64,000 nucleotides of DNA from Bacteroidota bacterium (GTDB taxonomy: Bacteria; Bacteroidota; Bacteroidia; B-17B0; Aurantibacillaceae), in NCBI GenBank assembly GCA_018267825.1, contig JAFDXR010000001.1:325410-389409 (forward strand), in the 5' to 3' direction. The number at the start of each line of letters is the position of its first letter. Positions within the stretch are counted from its first letter, which is position 1. Below are positions 1-8,603 of this stretch, piece by piece. Under the pieces are notes generated by a model, which saw only the letters and a program-made list of their open reading frames with translations, ran no database searches and was not told where the DNA came from. The position numbers were made by a program, and so were the translations under genes.

Positions 1-342
1 ATCCAGGAAAAGTTTCACGGCATAAATGAGTGTTTTACCGCTGTTCAGTACATCATCTACCAGAACCACCGGTTTATTATTAAAGTCTTTCTCCTCAAAA
101 TTAACACGGGGCTCGGCGGCCCATGGATTTTCTTTATCCATGGTGATTTTACCCACTTTTATATTCAGCGGCGAAATGGTTCCCAGGATAGCGGCAATAC
201 GCTCTGCAACCTTATATCCGTTGCCATCGATACCTGCAATGAAAATGTTTTTTTCTTTGAAATTGGTCTCGTAAATCTCATAGGCCATGCGGTTCAGTTT
301 CTGACTGATTTGTTCCGCACTCAGTATTTTAGTGTTTGCCAT
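1..342 (-). CDS. Phosphoribosyltransferase (PyrR-like), C-terminus cut by window edge
   Basis: This is the N-terminal 114 codons of a type I phosphoribosyltransferase; the rest lies outside the window. Near the visible end is the PRPP-binding loop, read as VVLVDDVLNSGKT, the family's hallmark. The N-terminal part (ILSAEQISQKLNRMAYEI) resembles PyrR and uracil/hypoxanthine phosphoribosyltransferase relatives. Such enzymes transfer the ribose-phosphate of PRPP to a nucleobase. PyrR relatives may also bind RNA, but that cannot be judged here. The ATG at 342 lies inside the 3' end of the upstream NlpC/P60 gene, a 14-nt overlap, so the two are probably co-transcribed and translationally coupled. 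The substrate is unknown without the C-terminus. Confidence 0.85.
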   Translation of the reverse strand, partial: MANTKILSAEQISQKLNRMAYEIYETNFKEKNIFIAGIDGNGYKVAERIAAILGTISPLNIKVGKITMDKENPWAAEPRVNFEEKDFNNKPVVLVDDVLNSGKTLIYAVKLFLD

Positions 343-820
343 AACCGGGTCTTAATCTTCCACCACTAAAGTAGTATTTTTTATAATAAGGTTCGTCGAG
401 GTCGCTGATTATTACACCCGACTTCACACTGGCATGGGCCATTTTCTGCTTGCCCAGGTAGACACCCACATGAGAAATACGTCCTTTTTTAATTTTAAAA
501 AACAACAAATCTCCTTCCTGCAGACTGTCTTTGGCTACGGGTGTTACAAGGGTCCACATATCGCGCGAACCGCCGCCCATTTCGATGCAAAATGCTTCCT
601 TATACAATACCTGCGAAAATCCGCTGCAATCTATTCCTTTTTTGCTGTTGCCTGCATAGCGGTACCGCGTTCCCAGCCAATCGCAGGTGGTGTAAAACAA
701 TACGGGATTTTGTACACTATCGATGTTGAAGCCATATTTCGCCAAACGCTCAGCACAAGTATTCTGGGCCTTTCCAGACAGCCAGAGCAGCGCGATTATG
801 AGGCCGCAAACAATCCTCAT
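329..820 (-). CDS. Secreted NlpC/P60 cysteine peptidase
   Basis: The 163-residue protein has an N-terminal signal peptide (about residues 1-19, ending SGKAQ) followed by a single NlpC/P60 domain. Catalytic Cys65 lies in GIDCSGF, His117 in RISHVGVYLG, and a third polar residue is likely His129 in MAHAS. Family members cleave D-Glu-gamma-diaminopimelate or related bonds in peptidoglycan stem peptides, in the periplasm. There is no SH3 or other cell-wall-binding domain, unlike the second NlpC/P60 protein at 53645. The ATG overlaps the stop of the methyltransferase upstream (ATGA) and the gene overlaps the phosphoribosyltransferase downstream, so this is a tight operon. The specific bond cleaved is inferred from the family only. 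Confidence 0.88.
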   Translation of the reverse strand: MRIVCGLIIALLWLSGKAQNTCAERLAKYGFNIDSVQNPVLFYTTCDWLGTRYRYAGNSKKGIDCSGFSQVLYKEAFCIEMGGGSRDMWTLVTPVAKDSLQEGDLLFFKIKKGRISHVGVYLGKQKMAHASVKSGVIISDLDEPYYKKYYFSGGRLRPGYGKH

Positions 821-1401
821 GGTTTCCGTTCCAGTACCATGAACAACTCTTTGCTGTCACGGGGTTTGATGGAGTTGTAACAGGCTTCGAAATGTTTGTA
901 TGTAAAGTATGGATCAAAATAACGCTGATACTCTTCACGGTTCCCGCCGAATGGCGGATGGTCTGCATTCATGGGATTATCGAACAGGAGGCCCGCCAGT
1001 GTTCCTCCGGGTTTCAGGAGTTCGTGCATATGGGTTGCATAGGCCTCACGCAAGGATGGATTGAGCGCACAGAAAAAGGTCTGCTCTATAATGAGGTCAT
1101 ACTGCCCCCGGTGTTTAAAAAAATCTTCATGGTGCAGATTCTCTTTTGGGAATGCCGGATATTTTGCAGCAAACTGTTTCAGTGGTTCTTCAGCGAAATC
1201 GAGGATATGTACACGCGTGAAGCCGTTCTCAAAAAGGTAAGCTGCCTCGTAGGCATTGCCGGCACCCGGAATCAGGATCTCCAGGTTTTTATTATTGAGC
1301 TGGTCAAAATAGTTTTTCAGCGGTGTAGATACAGAACCTATATCCCAGCCAAAATCATCGGTGAGGTAGCGTTTGTTCCAGTATTCGGCATTCAGATTCA
1401 T
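817..1401 (-). CDS. TPMT-like SAM-dependent methyltransferase
   Basis: The 194-residue cytoplasmic enzyme resembles the thiopurine S-methyltransferase family. It opens with an aromatic-rich segment (YWNKRY, residues 8-12, and GWDIG near 18-22), then SAM motif I as ILIPGAGNA (about 42-50) and an acidic end to strand 2 (HILDFAEEP). A later IIEQTFFCAL segment matches the TPMT pattern in which a Cys/Phe-rich stretch follows motif II. Bacterial relatives methylate sulfur, selenium, tellurium or halide acceptors; the substrate here cannot be assigned. It overlaps the next gene by 4 nt and begins 4 nt after the gene upstream, so it belongs to the 1-3040 or longer minus-strand operon. Confidence 0.8.
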   Translation of the reverse strand: MNLNAEYWNKRYLTDDFGWDIGSVSTPLKNYFDQLNNKNLEILIPGAGNAYEAAYLFENGFTRVHILDFAEEPLKQFAAKYPAFPKENLHHEDFFKHRGQYDLIIEQTFFCALNPSLREAYATHMHELLKPGGTLAGLLFDNPMNADHPPFGGNREEYQRYFDPYFTYKHFEACYNSIKPRDSKELFMVLERKP

Positions 1402-1405
1402 TTGT

Positions 1406-3040
1406 TTATTTTTTTTCTTTTATAAGCGCAAATTTCACATGTCCCCTGCCATCAAGCTCGGTCAGGAAACCTGGAAAAACACCCGAAATTCCTAACGAAG
1501 GTTCTATGCAAACCTCATCAGGAGCATCGTTTGTAAACAAAAGTTGCCTATAAATTTGACCGGCCGGGTTTACAGTATAGCATACTACATGAGAGCCTCT
1601 TATTTTATTTACTTCGTTCAGTTCTTTCTTCTTTTTCCCGTCGATAATAGCTGTTGTTTTTTTATCCTCCAGGAACATCACTCTCAACAAATCATTTATA
1701 ACAAAACAGGAATAACCAATTCCGCCATTCACCGTGCATTTAGGCAAAAGAGCTCTACCTGTTAACTTCAGATCTTTATCAAATACTAAAACGACAAGTT
1801 CTCTTCTCCGATCCGTTGTTTTAGCGGTATTAGAAGCCATAGATACATTGCCATTTGGAGAAACACCATTAATACTATAATACTCAACCAACTGCGAGAT
1901 TTCTGCAACTACATATGTATAGTCCTGAATTTTCAGGATATTATTTACCTGAAATTTCACAGGAGCTATCTGTGTATTTTTTTTCAGGTTTTGTAATGTC
2001 TCAACTGCACTGGCAAACGCAGAATCCATTCCTATAGTTCCCTCTGATTCAACCTTCAGGTTATTTGCATCAATGTTCTTCAGAAAGACATCATACTCGC
2101 CCACATCCTCTTTAACTCCGGAAATCAGTATATGTGCATCATCGCTTTGTATCGCATTCCAATTACTGATTGAATGACTTGGAAACCGAATGTTCAGAAA
2201 ATCAATATTTTCATTTTGATGACGTATACACCCCAATGTTATATTGGAATTATCTTCAAATCCCATATATGTATCACCGGCATTGTTAACGAATATCATT
2301 TTTTGAAATACCTCACTTCCCTCAAAGCTATATCCCGCCTTCCGGGTGGTTGGTGTATATTTTGTGGCTAATTTCAGCTTTTCACCATCATAATCAGAAT
2401 TCAGTGTTTTTGAATAAACCAAATTCATATTTCTCGTTTCAAAACAGCTGATCCTGTATTTATTCTCATAGAGTTTCTTATTTTCCCCTTTTATCTCAGA
2501 TTCAATGGTGGTTATAATCAATTTCGTACTATCCGGCGATAGTGTCATAACATAATCCATAAAATGAGATTTATCCATTTCCAGATTATATGTGTCCAGT
2601 ACCTTCGGATTATTGATACGTCCCGTAGTCGTATTAATCTCCTGAAAACTCAGAACATTTGTCTTCTTCAACGGATCATAATTTTGTGTAAATAAATAGA
2701 AATGATTGCTGGCTAATAACGGGTAATATATTTTACGGCTCCTTAAGTCAACTATTTTGTCGAGATCATCTTCCTGATTCAAATCAATCTTGTACAAAAA
2801 TGCCAGAGTGCTTTTATCATATTTATCGTAATACAGCATTGGCATGAAAACAGTGCCCAGATTAGTCTTCATGATCTTATATTCCAACCGTTCCACATAA
2901 AACCCATTATGATCCTGACCTATAAATTTTGTAAATTCATAATTGCTCTTATCGGCCAGATTGCCAAAAGAAATTTCAAGTTCATTCTGAGAAAAAAAAG
3001 TAAAAGGGAGTAAGGTTAAAAACAAGAACAGATTTTTCAT
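1406..3040 (-). CDS. Secreted protein of unknown function, possible beta-propeller
   Basis: The 544-residue protein begins with a signal peptide (MKNLFLFLTLLPFTFFSQ) and has no other hydrophobic segment, so it is probably periplasmic or outer-membrane associated. I do not recognise a family. The body shows recurring short beta-strand patterns with Asp/Asn turns (for example SPDSTKLIITT and NAGDTYMGFED), which suggests a propeller-like or repeated beta fold; this is inference. Base composition is clearly more A+T-rich than its neighbours. It starts 1 nt after the stop of the MFS transporter gene, so it is probably co-transcribed with it. No T9SS sorting domain is visible at the C-terminus, which ends GHVKFALIKEKK. 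Confidence 0.75.
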   Translation of the reverse strand: MKNLFLFLTLLPFTFFSQNELEISFGNLADKSNYEFTKFIGQDHNGFYVERLEYKIMKTNLGTVFMPMLYYDKYDKSTLAFLYKIDLNQEDDLDKIVDLRSRKIYYPLLASNHFYLFTQNYDPLKKTNVLSFQEINTTTGRINNPKVLDTYNLEMDKSHFMDYVMTLSPDSTKLIITTIESEIKGENKKLYENKYRISCFETRNMNLVYSKTLNSDYDGEKLKLATKYTPTTRKAGYSFEGSEVFQKMIFVNNAGDTYMGFEDNSNITLGCIRHQNENIDFLNIRFPSHSISNWNAIQSDDAHILISGVKEDVGEYDVFLKNIDANNLKVESEGTIGMDSAFASAVETLQNLKKNTQIAPVKFQVNNILKIQDYTYVVAEISQLVEYYSINGVSPNGNVSMASNTAKTTDRRRELVVLVFDKDLKLTGRALLPKCTVNGGIGYSCFVINDLLRVMFLEDKKTTAIIDGKKKKELNEVNKIRGSHVVCYTVNPAGQIYRQLLFTNDAPDEVCIEPSLGISGVFPGFLTELDGRGHVKFALIKEKK

Positions 3041-3041
3041 A

Positions 3042-4400
3042 TTATTCTGATACGTGGCGTTTTTTCAGTAACGGTAATATCAACACAAATCCGAGAATGA
3101 AAAATACAATAAGCGACAATACAGATTGTCTCATGCCTCCCATTGCCTGGCTGATTAATCCAAAAGAAATAGTACCGATAATCATCCCTAATTTTTCAAC
3201 CACATCGTAAAAGCTGAAGTAGGCTGTATGATCATCTCGTTCGGGCAGGTATTTGGAATAGGTAGAACGCGACAGTGCCTGCACACCACCCATGACAAGG
3301 CCCACAGAGGCTGCCACAATATAAAACTGGATCGGCTTGTAAACCACAAAATAAGTAAATACACATATCCCTATCCAGAACAGAATAGCAATGATGAGCC
3401 CTTTAATGTTCCCTAATTTGCGCGATAAAAAAGAAAAGAGGTATGATCCTGCAATACCCAGGAACTGGATCAGGAGGATGCTGACGATCAGTGAATTTGT
3501 TTTTGCCTTTTCAGCAGCTTCACCGGTACCCCAGTCAATTTCATTACGTGCAAATAAAACCGCCACAACCATAACTGTTTGAACACCCATATTGTAGAAG
3601 AAATACGAAGATAAAAACTGTTTCAATGATTTGCGGTGTTTCAGATCCTTTAGCACAGATCTTAACTCAATAAATCCTTTGGATAAAATATTTTTCTTCT
3701 CACCATGTGCCTTGTGTGCTGTATTAGGCAATATACGGAAGGTATACTGCGCGAAACCCAGCCACCACAAACCGGTAAGCAAAAATGAATATTTTACCCT
3801 GAAAAAGCCTGTAGTAACCAAAACGCCGTCAACTACTTTTTCTTCATATTTAAAAGCAATAATTCCAATCAGACAAATAATAAGCAGCAGGGAGCTTCCG
3901 AAATATCCGCGTGCAAAGCCTTTGGCACTTACCTTATCCTGCATGTCTTCGGTTGCAATCTCGGGCAGATACGAATTATAATAAACCAGGCTCCCCCAGA
4001 AACCTATTGTGGCGGTAATAAACGGGATAAAACTCAATTCCAGATTCTTTTTATCGAAGAAGTAAAGACACATACAGGACAATGAACCGAGGTAACAGAA
4101 AAACTGGAGAAATCGTTTTTTATTTCCAAGGTAATCGGCAATACCGCTGAGCACAGGCACTATCAATACAACAATGCTCAGGGCAAAGGCATACACAAAC
4201 GAATAGATATTCTGATTTTCGAACTGCATGCCCAGGAAACTCACATTGTGGCTGGTGATGACTCCTGCGGCATCTTTGGTCACAGTTACCGCATCGTAAA
4301 AATTCGGAAAAATAGCCGAGGTGATTACCAGCGGAAACACTGAATTGGCCCAGTCGTAAAACGTCCAGGCATTGATTGTTTTTTTATTATTTTTTTCCAT
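3042..4400 (-). CDS. MFS transporter, UMF1/Atg22-like family
   Basis: The 452-residue polytopic membrane protein has about 11-12 hydrophobic segments. The N-terminus (NAWTFYDWANSVFPLVI) carries the YDWANS signature of the UMF1/Atg22-like branch of the major facilitator superfamily. A second signature is the loop SRSTYSKYLPERDDHTAYFSF region (near residue 375), which in this branch precedes a FYDVVEKLG segment. Relatives are proposed exporters of amino acids or other small solutes; the substrate is unknown. It sits between the OmpA-family gene (17-nt gap) and the unknown secreted protein (1-nt gap) in one minus-strand unit. Confidence 0.88.
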   Translation of the reverse strand: MEKNNKKTINAWTFYDWANSVFPLVITSAIFPNFYDAVTVTKDAAGVITSHNVSFLGMQFENQNIYSFVYAFALSIVVLIVPVLSGIADYLGNKKRFLQFFCYLGSLSCMCLYFFDKKNLELSFIPFITATIGFWGSLVYYNSYLPEIATEDMQDKVSAKGFARGYFGSSLLLIICLIGIIAFKYEEKVVDGVLVTTGFFRVKYSFLLTGLWWLGFAQYTFRILPNTAHKAHGEKKNILSKGFIELRSVLKDLKHRKSLKQFLSSYFFYNMGVQTVMVVAVLFARNEIDWGTGEAAEKAKTNSLIVSILLIQFLGIAGSYLFSFLSRKLGNIKGLIIAILFWIGICVFTYFVVYKPIQFYIVAASVGLVMGGVQALSRSTYSKYLPERDDHTAYFSFYDVVEKLGMIIGTISFGLISQAMGGMRQSVLSLIVFFILGFVLILPLLKKRHVSE

Positions 4401-4417
4401 GAAATGGTAGTGGTTAA

Positions 4418-5509
4418 TTAGTTTTTGATGATCTCAAACTCTACGCGGCGGTTCCTGGCTTTACCGTCTTCAGTATCATTGCTGGCCACCGGGAAATTAC
4501 TGCCGAAACCTTTAAAGTACATTTTATTCTGTGCTCCTTTTTTAATGAGGTATTCAAACACCTCGCGGGCCCGGAGTTCCGAAAGTTTCTGGTTCTTGGC
4601 TTTGGAGCCACTGTTATCGGAGTGGCCGTTGATCCGGATCTCCATCTGCGGGTGATGGATCAGGTACTGTGCCAGTTTATTGAGCTCAGCATACGATTCG
4701 GGCAACAGGTAATAACGGCCGTTTTCAAAGAAAATATTTTTGAGCTGTACCTTCTCCCCTACTTTTATATCGGTTTTCACTTCGAGTACAGAGTCTTCAT
4801 CGGCCACAAAGGAACCCACAATTTCCACTTTAACCTTTTGCTCAGGCTCCCTGGCTTTCATCAGTGAAATATCATCCACAAAATAATAAGCCTCTTTAAA
4901 GCCTAGTTTGAAAACGTTGATGCGGGTCATGTCTTTCCCCACACGTGGCATAAAATTACCAATGGTGATATATTTTTCTCCGCCATCGGCCTGGTAACGC
5001 CCCCGGATTTTAAACCACTGGTAGCCATTAATGAAACTGCCTTTTTTACAAACGGAGTCTATAATGCAGGTTTTTATGGCATCACCCTGGCTTTTGTAGC
5101 CCGCTTTGCTGAAAAGCACACCAAATGACTTGAGGCTGGCATTGCTCCAGAAAGCCAGTCGTACATACATTTCGAACTCATATACAGTGCCCCTGTGCAG
5201 GGCATCGGCAAGCTTTACCTGGAGAAACTCCTTGTATTTTTTCTGAAAACGAAGCCCGGCGTAACAATTGCCGCTGTGAGCGCCTTTATCGCGGGTGGTA
5301 TCGTTGCTGATAGGCTCCTGGTAATAATCCACGCTGGCTATTTGCTGCCATGGGATAGCCTGGCGGATACTGGCCGATTTTTTACGATAGTTCTCAAAAC
5401 TACCGTTCGGGACGAGGTTTTTCCGCACATCATCGGTGCCGGTGGTCTGGCCTGACACCAAAACAGGCAGAAAAAAGAGCAGATATATAGAGATTTTAGC
5501 TAAATTCAT
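4418..5509 (-). CDS. OmpA-family outer-membrane lipid/peptidoglycan-linking protein
   Basis: I place the start at the ATG at 5509 (MNLAKISIYLLFFLPVL), which gives a good signal peptide; a TTG five codons upstream is also in frame. The mature N-terminal half (residues about 30-225) begins NLVPNGSFE and ends VDDISL, a pattern of carbohydrate-binding-like jelly-roll domains. The C-terminal 110 residues are an OmpA_C domain: YAELNKLAQYLIHHP, then RINGHSDNSG, then LSELRAREVFEYL and NRRVEFEI, which contain the Asp and Arg that bind diaminopimelate. It is expected to anchor the outer membrane to peptidoglycan. It is first in the minus-strand unit running to position 1. Confidence 0.85.
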   Translation of the reverse strand: MNLAKISIYLLFFLPVLVSGQTTGTDDVRKNLVPNGSFENYRKKSASIRQAIPWQQIASVDYYQEPISNDTTRDKGAHSGNCYAGLRFQKKYKEFLQVKLADALHRGTVYEFEMYVRLAFWSNASLKSFGVLFSKAGYKSQGDAIKTCIIDSVCKKGSFINGYQWFKIRGRYQADGGEKYITIGNFMPRVGKDMTRINVFKLGFKEAYYFVDDISLMKAREPEQKVKVEIVGSFVADEDSVLEVKTDIKVGEKVQLKNIFFENGRYYLLPESYAELNKLAQYLIHHPQMEIRINGHSDNSGSKAKNQKLSELRAREVFEYLIKKGAQNKMYFKGFGSNFPVASNDTEDGKARNRRVEFEIIKN

Positions 5510-5521
5510 CAGTAATTGTGG

Positions 5522-5552
5522 CAAAAATAGGGTTTAGAAGGAATTAGCTAAA
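5522..5552 (-). promoter_or_regulatory. Putative Bacteroidota-type promoter for the OmpA-family gene
   Basis: On the minus strand TATTTTTG (plus 5522-5529) matches the Bacteroidota -7 box TAnnTTTG. A TTTA (plus 5549-5552) lies 19 nt further upstream where TTTG is expected. Transcription would start only a few bases before the ATG at 5509, giving a very short leader. The match is by eye only. Confidence 0.4.
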
Positions 5553-5567
5553 TATTTATTATGAACA

Positions 5568-5597
5568 TTTGTAAATAATAAAAAAGTTGTATATTTG
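5568..5597 (+). promoter_or_regulatory. Bacteroidota-type promoter for rpsT
   Basis: TTTG at 5568-5571 and TATATTTG at 5590-5597 are 18 nt apart, an excellent match to the Bacteroidota housekeeping promoter (TTTG, spacer near 19, TAnnTTTG). Initiation near 5604 would give a leader of about 30 nt before the rpsT ATG. Full agreement with the consensus suits a ribosomal-protein gene. Confidence 0.8.
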
Positions 5598-5633
5598 CAG
5601 TCCAATTTTGAAAACGACTAATTATTAAAGATA

Positions 5634-5891
5634 ATGGCAAATCACAAGTCAGCAATTAAAAGAATCAGAGCTAATAACGCTAAGCGTTTACATAACCGCT
5701 ATTATGCCAAAACAGCAAGAACAGCTGTAAAGAAATTACGTGGCACAACGGATAAAAAAGAAGCTACCACTATGTTACCTAAAATTGTAGCTATGCTTGA
5801 TAAATTAGCTAAGAAAAATGTGATTCACAAAAACAAAGCGTCTAACCTGAAGTCAAAACTGACTAAACGGGTGAATGCTTTGGCAAAATAA
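5634..5891 (+). CDS. rpsT: 30S ribosomal protein S20
   Basis: The 85-residue, Lys/Arg-rich, mostly helical protein starts [18 protein letters not shown], the classic S20 N-terminus, and has the conserved middle [11 protein letters not shown]20 binds 16S rRNA early in assembly of the small subunit. Length is normal for the family (84-90). It is a single-gene transcription unit with a strong consensus promoter 60 nt upstream and a hairpin terminator just after the stop. Confidence 0.97.
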   Translation: MANHKSAIKRIRANNAKRLHNRYYAKTARTAVKKLRGTTDKKEATTMLPKIVAMLDKLAKKNVIHKNKASNLKSKLTKRVNALAK

Positions 5892-5913
5892 TTACCGGGC
5901 AACCCCGATAGGC

Positions 5914-5948
5914 AAAAAAAAAATCCTGCAGGCTGCGGGATTTTTTTC
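5914..5948 (+). terminator. Rho-independent terminator after rpsT
   Basis: ATCCTGCAG and CTGCGGGAT pair (one G-T pair) around a single-base loop, flanked by an A run before and a T7 run after. The A run on the other side means it could also work on the minus strand. Confidence 0.85.
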
Positions 5949-6044
5949 ATTTATACCCGTCGTGGTTATCATTTGCAGATAAATGCAAAACCTCAATAAA
6001 TTTGCTATAATTTAAGCATACAGGATATATTTATAATATTTTTA

Positions 6045-6052
6045 TATATTTG
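6045..6052 (+). promoter_or_regulatory. -7 promoter box for the OmpA/TPR lipoprotein gene
   Basis: TATATTTG matches TAnnTTTG exactly and lies 32 nt before the ATG at 6085. No clear TTTG is seen at the -33 position. The strongly biased codon use of the gene agrees with high expression. Confidence 0.6.
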
Positions 6053-6084
6053 TCGGAAATTGTAAACATCATCCCAATTAAAAT

Positions 6085-7824
6085 ATGAATACTAAAACCC
6101 TTAAAACTTTAAGTCTGGCCGTAGGAACAGCTGTGTTTTTAACTGGCTGTAACGGGCTTGGCAAAATGGTTAAAAAGCAAAACCTGATCACTTACGATGT
6201 GAAGCCTAATCCTGTGGAAATGCACGGTGATAGCATTACCTTCAGTGTAACCGGAAAATACCCTGCTAAATTATTTGCTAAAAAAGCGGTGGTAACTGTA
6301 ACACCTGTTTATAAATACAATGGTGGTGAAAAATCCCTGAAACCAGTGGTGCTGGTTGGTGAAAAAGCTACCGGAAGCGGCCAGAAAATTGGTTACGAAA
6401 AAGGTGGTACATTCAGCTACACATCAGAAAAATTTGCTTATGAGTCTGCTATGAAAGTAGCAAAAGTGGAAATACGCGCTCAGGGTGCAGTAAAAAAGAA
6501 AACAAAAGATTTCAAAGCTGTTGAACTGGCTGATGGAACTGTTGTAACCCCATTACTGGTTCGTAACGACGAAAAAAGCATTTATGCAAAAGATGCTTTC
6601 GTTAAAACAACTCCTGCCAATCAAACTGCAAGCATTTACTACCTGATCAATAAATCAGATGTTCGTGCTTCTGAACTGAAAAGCGAAGAAGTAAAAAGCT
6701 TACTTTCTTTCATCGATCAGAATATCAATAACCAGTGGTATGAGTTCAAAGACATCAGCGTGTCTGCTTATGCTTCACCAGACGGTGAATTAAGCCTAAA
6801 CGAAAACCTGGCAAAAGACCGTGCTAAATCAGGATCAAAAGCTTTACAAAACGAATTCAAAAAGAACAAAAATAAAGAGCAGACTTTTGGTAAAGAAGAA
6901 GGTACTTACAAAGTACAAACAACAGCTGAAGACTGGGATGGCTTCAAAAAACTGATGGAAACTTCTTCAATTGCCGATAAAGACCTGATCTTACGTGTTT
7001 TAACCATGTATTCTGATGGTGATCAACGCGAAAAAGAAATCAAAAATTTATCGAAAACCTATACAGAAGTTGCTGAGAAAATTTTACCAAAATTACGTCG
7101 CTCTGTATTAACTGTAAACGTTGACAAAAAATCACGTACAGATGAGATGATTACTAAATTAATGACTTCTTACCCTGACAGTTTATCTGTTGAAGAGTTA
7201 TTATACGGTGCTACTTTAACTACCGACTTAAATACCAAAGCTCAGGTTTATGCTGCAGCTGAGAAAAAATACGGTAGCGACTGGAGAACTTCAAACAACT
7301 TAGGTGCTACATTATTAATGCAGAACAAAGTTTCTGAAGCCGGTGATGCTTTTGCACGTGCTGAGAAAACAGCAAACGGTAACCCAATCGTGATGAACAA
7401 CCTGGGTATCATTGCTGCTAAAAACGGCGATCGTCGTAAAGCAATGGAATACTACGACAAAGCAAACGGTGCAGGTACTGAAGTGAACTACAACAAAGGT
7501 ATCGTAAATGTACGCGATGGTAAATACGCTGATGCTGTTGGTAACTTTGGTTCTTACAAAGGTTTCAACAAAGCTTTAGCTGAATTATTGAATGGTAACG
7601 CCGGTTCAGTTGGTGCTACAATCGATGCCAGCAATGAAAAAGATATGGCTTTATCATATTACCTGAAAGCTGTAGCTGCTGCCCGCAACGGTAACAATAC
7701 CGAAGTGATCAACAACTTAAAAACAGCTATCGAAAAAGACGGTTCTTTAAAAGCAATGGCGAAAGATGATGCAGAATTTATCAAATTACGCGAAAATGCT
7801 GAATTCAAAGCTTTAGCTAACTAA
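6085..7824 (+). CDS. Outer-membrane TPR lipoprotein with OmpA-like segment
   Basis: The 579-residue protein has a lipoprotein signal with lipobox LTGC (Cys22). The first 170 residues are beta-rich and Lys-rich. Residues about 190-360 contain an OmpA-like stretch (FIDQNINNQWYEFKDISVSA, then SLNENLAKDRAKS) that lacks the strict NGHTD motif. From about 365 to the end are tetratricopeptide-type helical pairs (NNLGATLLMQNK, MNNLGIIAAKNGDRRKAMEYYDKA). Such proteins are abundant, conserved outer-membrane lipoproteins of Bacteroidota; a peptidoglycan-linking or scaffold role is inferred. Codon use in the second half is much more uniform than in neighbours (GCT, GGT, AAC, TTA), which suggests very high expression. 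It is a single-gene unit with its own promoter and terminator. Confidence 0.82.
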   Translation: MNTKTLKTLSLAVGTAVFLTGCNGLGKMVKKQNLITYDVKPNPVEMHGDSITFSVTGKYPAKLFAKKAVVTVTPVYKYNGGEKSLKPVVLVGEKATGSGQKIGYEKGGTFSYTSEKFAYESAMKVAKVEIRAQGAVKKKTKDFKAVELADGTVVTPLLVRNDEKSIYAKDAFVKTTPANQTASIYYLINKSDVRASELKSEEVKSLLSFIDQNINNQWYEFKDISVSAYASPDGELSLNENLAKDRAKSGSKALQNEFKKNKNKEQTFGKEEGTYKVQTTAEDWDGFKKLMETSSIADKDLILRVLTMYSDGDQREKEIKNLSKTYTEVAEKILPKLRRSVLTVNVDKKSRTDEMITKLMTSYPDSLSVEELLYGATLTTDLNTKAQVYAAAEKKYGSDWRTSNNLGATLLMQNKVSEAGDAFARAEKTANGNPIVMNNLGIIAAKNGDRRKAMEYYDKANGAGTEVNYNKGIVNVRDGKYADAVGNFGSYKGFNKALAELLNGNAGSVGATIDASNEKDMALSYYLKAVAAARNGNNTEVINNLKTAIEKDGSLKAMAKDDAEFIKLRENAEFKALAN

Positions 7825-7845
7825 GCGTCAAGCTCTTGTACTAAC

Positions 7846-7874
7846 AAAAACCCCGGTACTGCCGGGGTTTTTTA
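7846..7874 (+). terminator. Rho-independent terminator after the OmpA/TPR lipoprotein gene
   Basis: AAACCCCGG and CCGGGGTTT form a perfect 9-bp stem around a TACTG loop, followed by a T run. It is preceded by an A run, so it could act in both directions. Confidence 0.9.
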
Positions 7875-7902
7875 TTTGTTATCAATCCAGCCTGCAACAG
7901 AC

Positions 7903-7920
7903 ATTTGTTTGTAAACAAAT
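7903..7920. promoter_or_regulatory. 18-bp palindrome, possible operator
   Basis: ATTTGTTT-GT-AAACAAAT is a perfect inverted repeat of 8-bp arms with a 2-bp centre, lying 34 nt upstream of the TATCTTTG box in front of the PAP2-like gene. The size and symmetry suit a dimeric repressor or activator site. No second copy was noticed, so function is inference. Confidence 0.35.
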
Positions 7921-7953
7921 TGTTACCAGCCCCGTTTATACTGATTAATTAGG

Positions 7954-7961
7954 TATCTTTG
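7954..7961 (+). promoter_or_regulatory. -7-like box overlapping the start of the PAP2-like gene
   Basis: TATCTTTG matches TAnnTTTG exactly, but its last three bases are the TTG that opens the reading frame. If this box is a promoter, transcription starts inside the frame and translation would have to begin at GTG 7965 as a leaderless message or at ATG 8028. The alternative is that the TTG is the start codon and the match is chance. Confidence 0.35.
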
Positions 7962-8603
7962 TCTGTGTTTTATACCTGGAAAATAGCTTTTAGAAATCCG
8001 CATTTCCGGAATAAGTTCATTCTGAATATGATCGCCCAGGCCCTCCTGCTCTCCGGCCTGGCTTATTTACTGAATTATATCGAAACCCGCCAGGGACATG
8101 TTTTTTACGATCCTGTGCTCAATTTCATTAAACCACGTGATGTATCCGATTCCATTTTCCTCACCACATATGGCACGGCCATCATTGCCATTGCCTATGC
8201 CCTCGGGACTCCCTATAAATTTATTCACTTCATACAGATGTACGCGATGCTGACAGCCCTGCGGATCATCACACTTTTTTTCGTGCCGCTCGATCCACCG
8301 GTTGAGATCATTCCGCTTCACGACAAATTTCTGAGCAGCACTTTTTACCAGGGTAAGGAAAATGTGAAAGATCTGTTCTTCAGCGGGCATGCCGCTACAT
8401 TGTTCATGTTCTTTTTCTTTGCCGAAAATCGTTTCCTGAAATACTTTTTCCTGGCGGCAGCCTTCCTGGTTTCGGCCTGTGTGATCATACAACACGTGCA
8501 TTATTCGTATGATGTGATTGCTGCACCGTTTTTTGCCTACATCTCATACAGGCTTGTAACCCGCTATTCAAAGCATTATCACTTAAGCAGCAGCTCGGCC
8601 TGA
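7959..8603 (+). CDS. PAP2 / sphingomyelin-synthase-like membrane phosphotransferase
   Basis: The up-to-214-residue protein has about six transmembrane segments. It carries FFSGHAATLF (Ser142-Gly143-His144) and HVHYSYDVIAAP (His181, Asp185), the two catalytic motifs of the sphingomyelin-synthase-like branch of the PAP2 superfamily. These enzymes cleave or transfer lipid phosphate head groups at the membrane surface. Whether this one is a phosphatase or a head-group transferase cannot be read from sequence. The frame opens with TTG at 7959 and lacks an early ATG; the start is uncertain because a promoter-like box overlaps it. Its 3' end overlaps the convergent AcpH-type gene by 25 bp. Confidence 0.78.
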   Translation: MSVFYTWKIAFRNPHFRNKFILNMIAQALLLSGLAYLLNYIETRQGHVFYDPVLNFIKPRDVSDSIFLTTYGTAIIAIAYALGTPYKFIHFIQMYAMLTALRIITLFFVPLDPPVEIIPLHDKFLSSTFYQGKENVKDLFFSGHAATLFMFFFFAENRFLKYFFLAAAFLVSACVIIQHVHYSYDVIAAPFFAYISYRLVTRYSKHYHLSSSSA

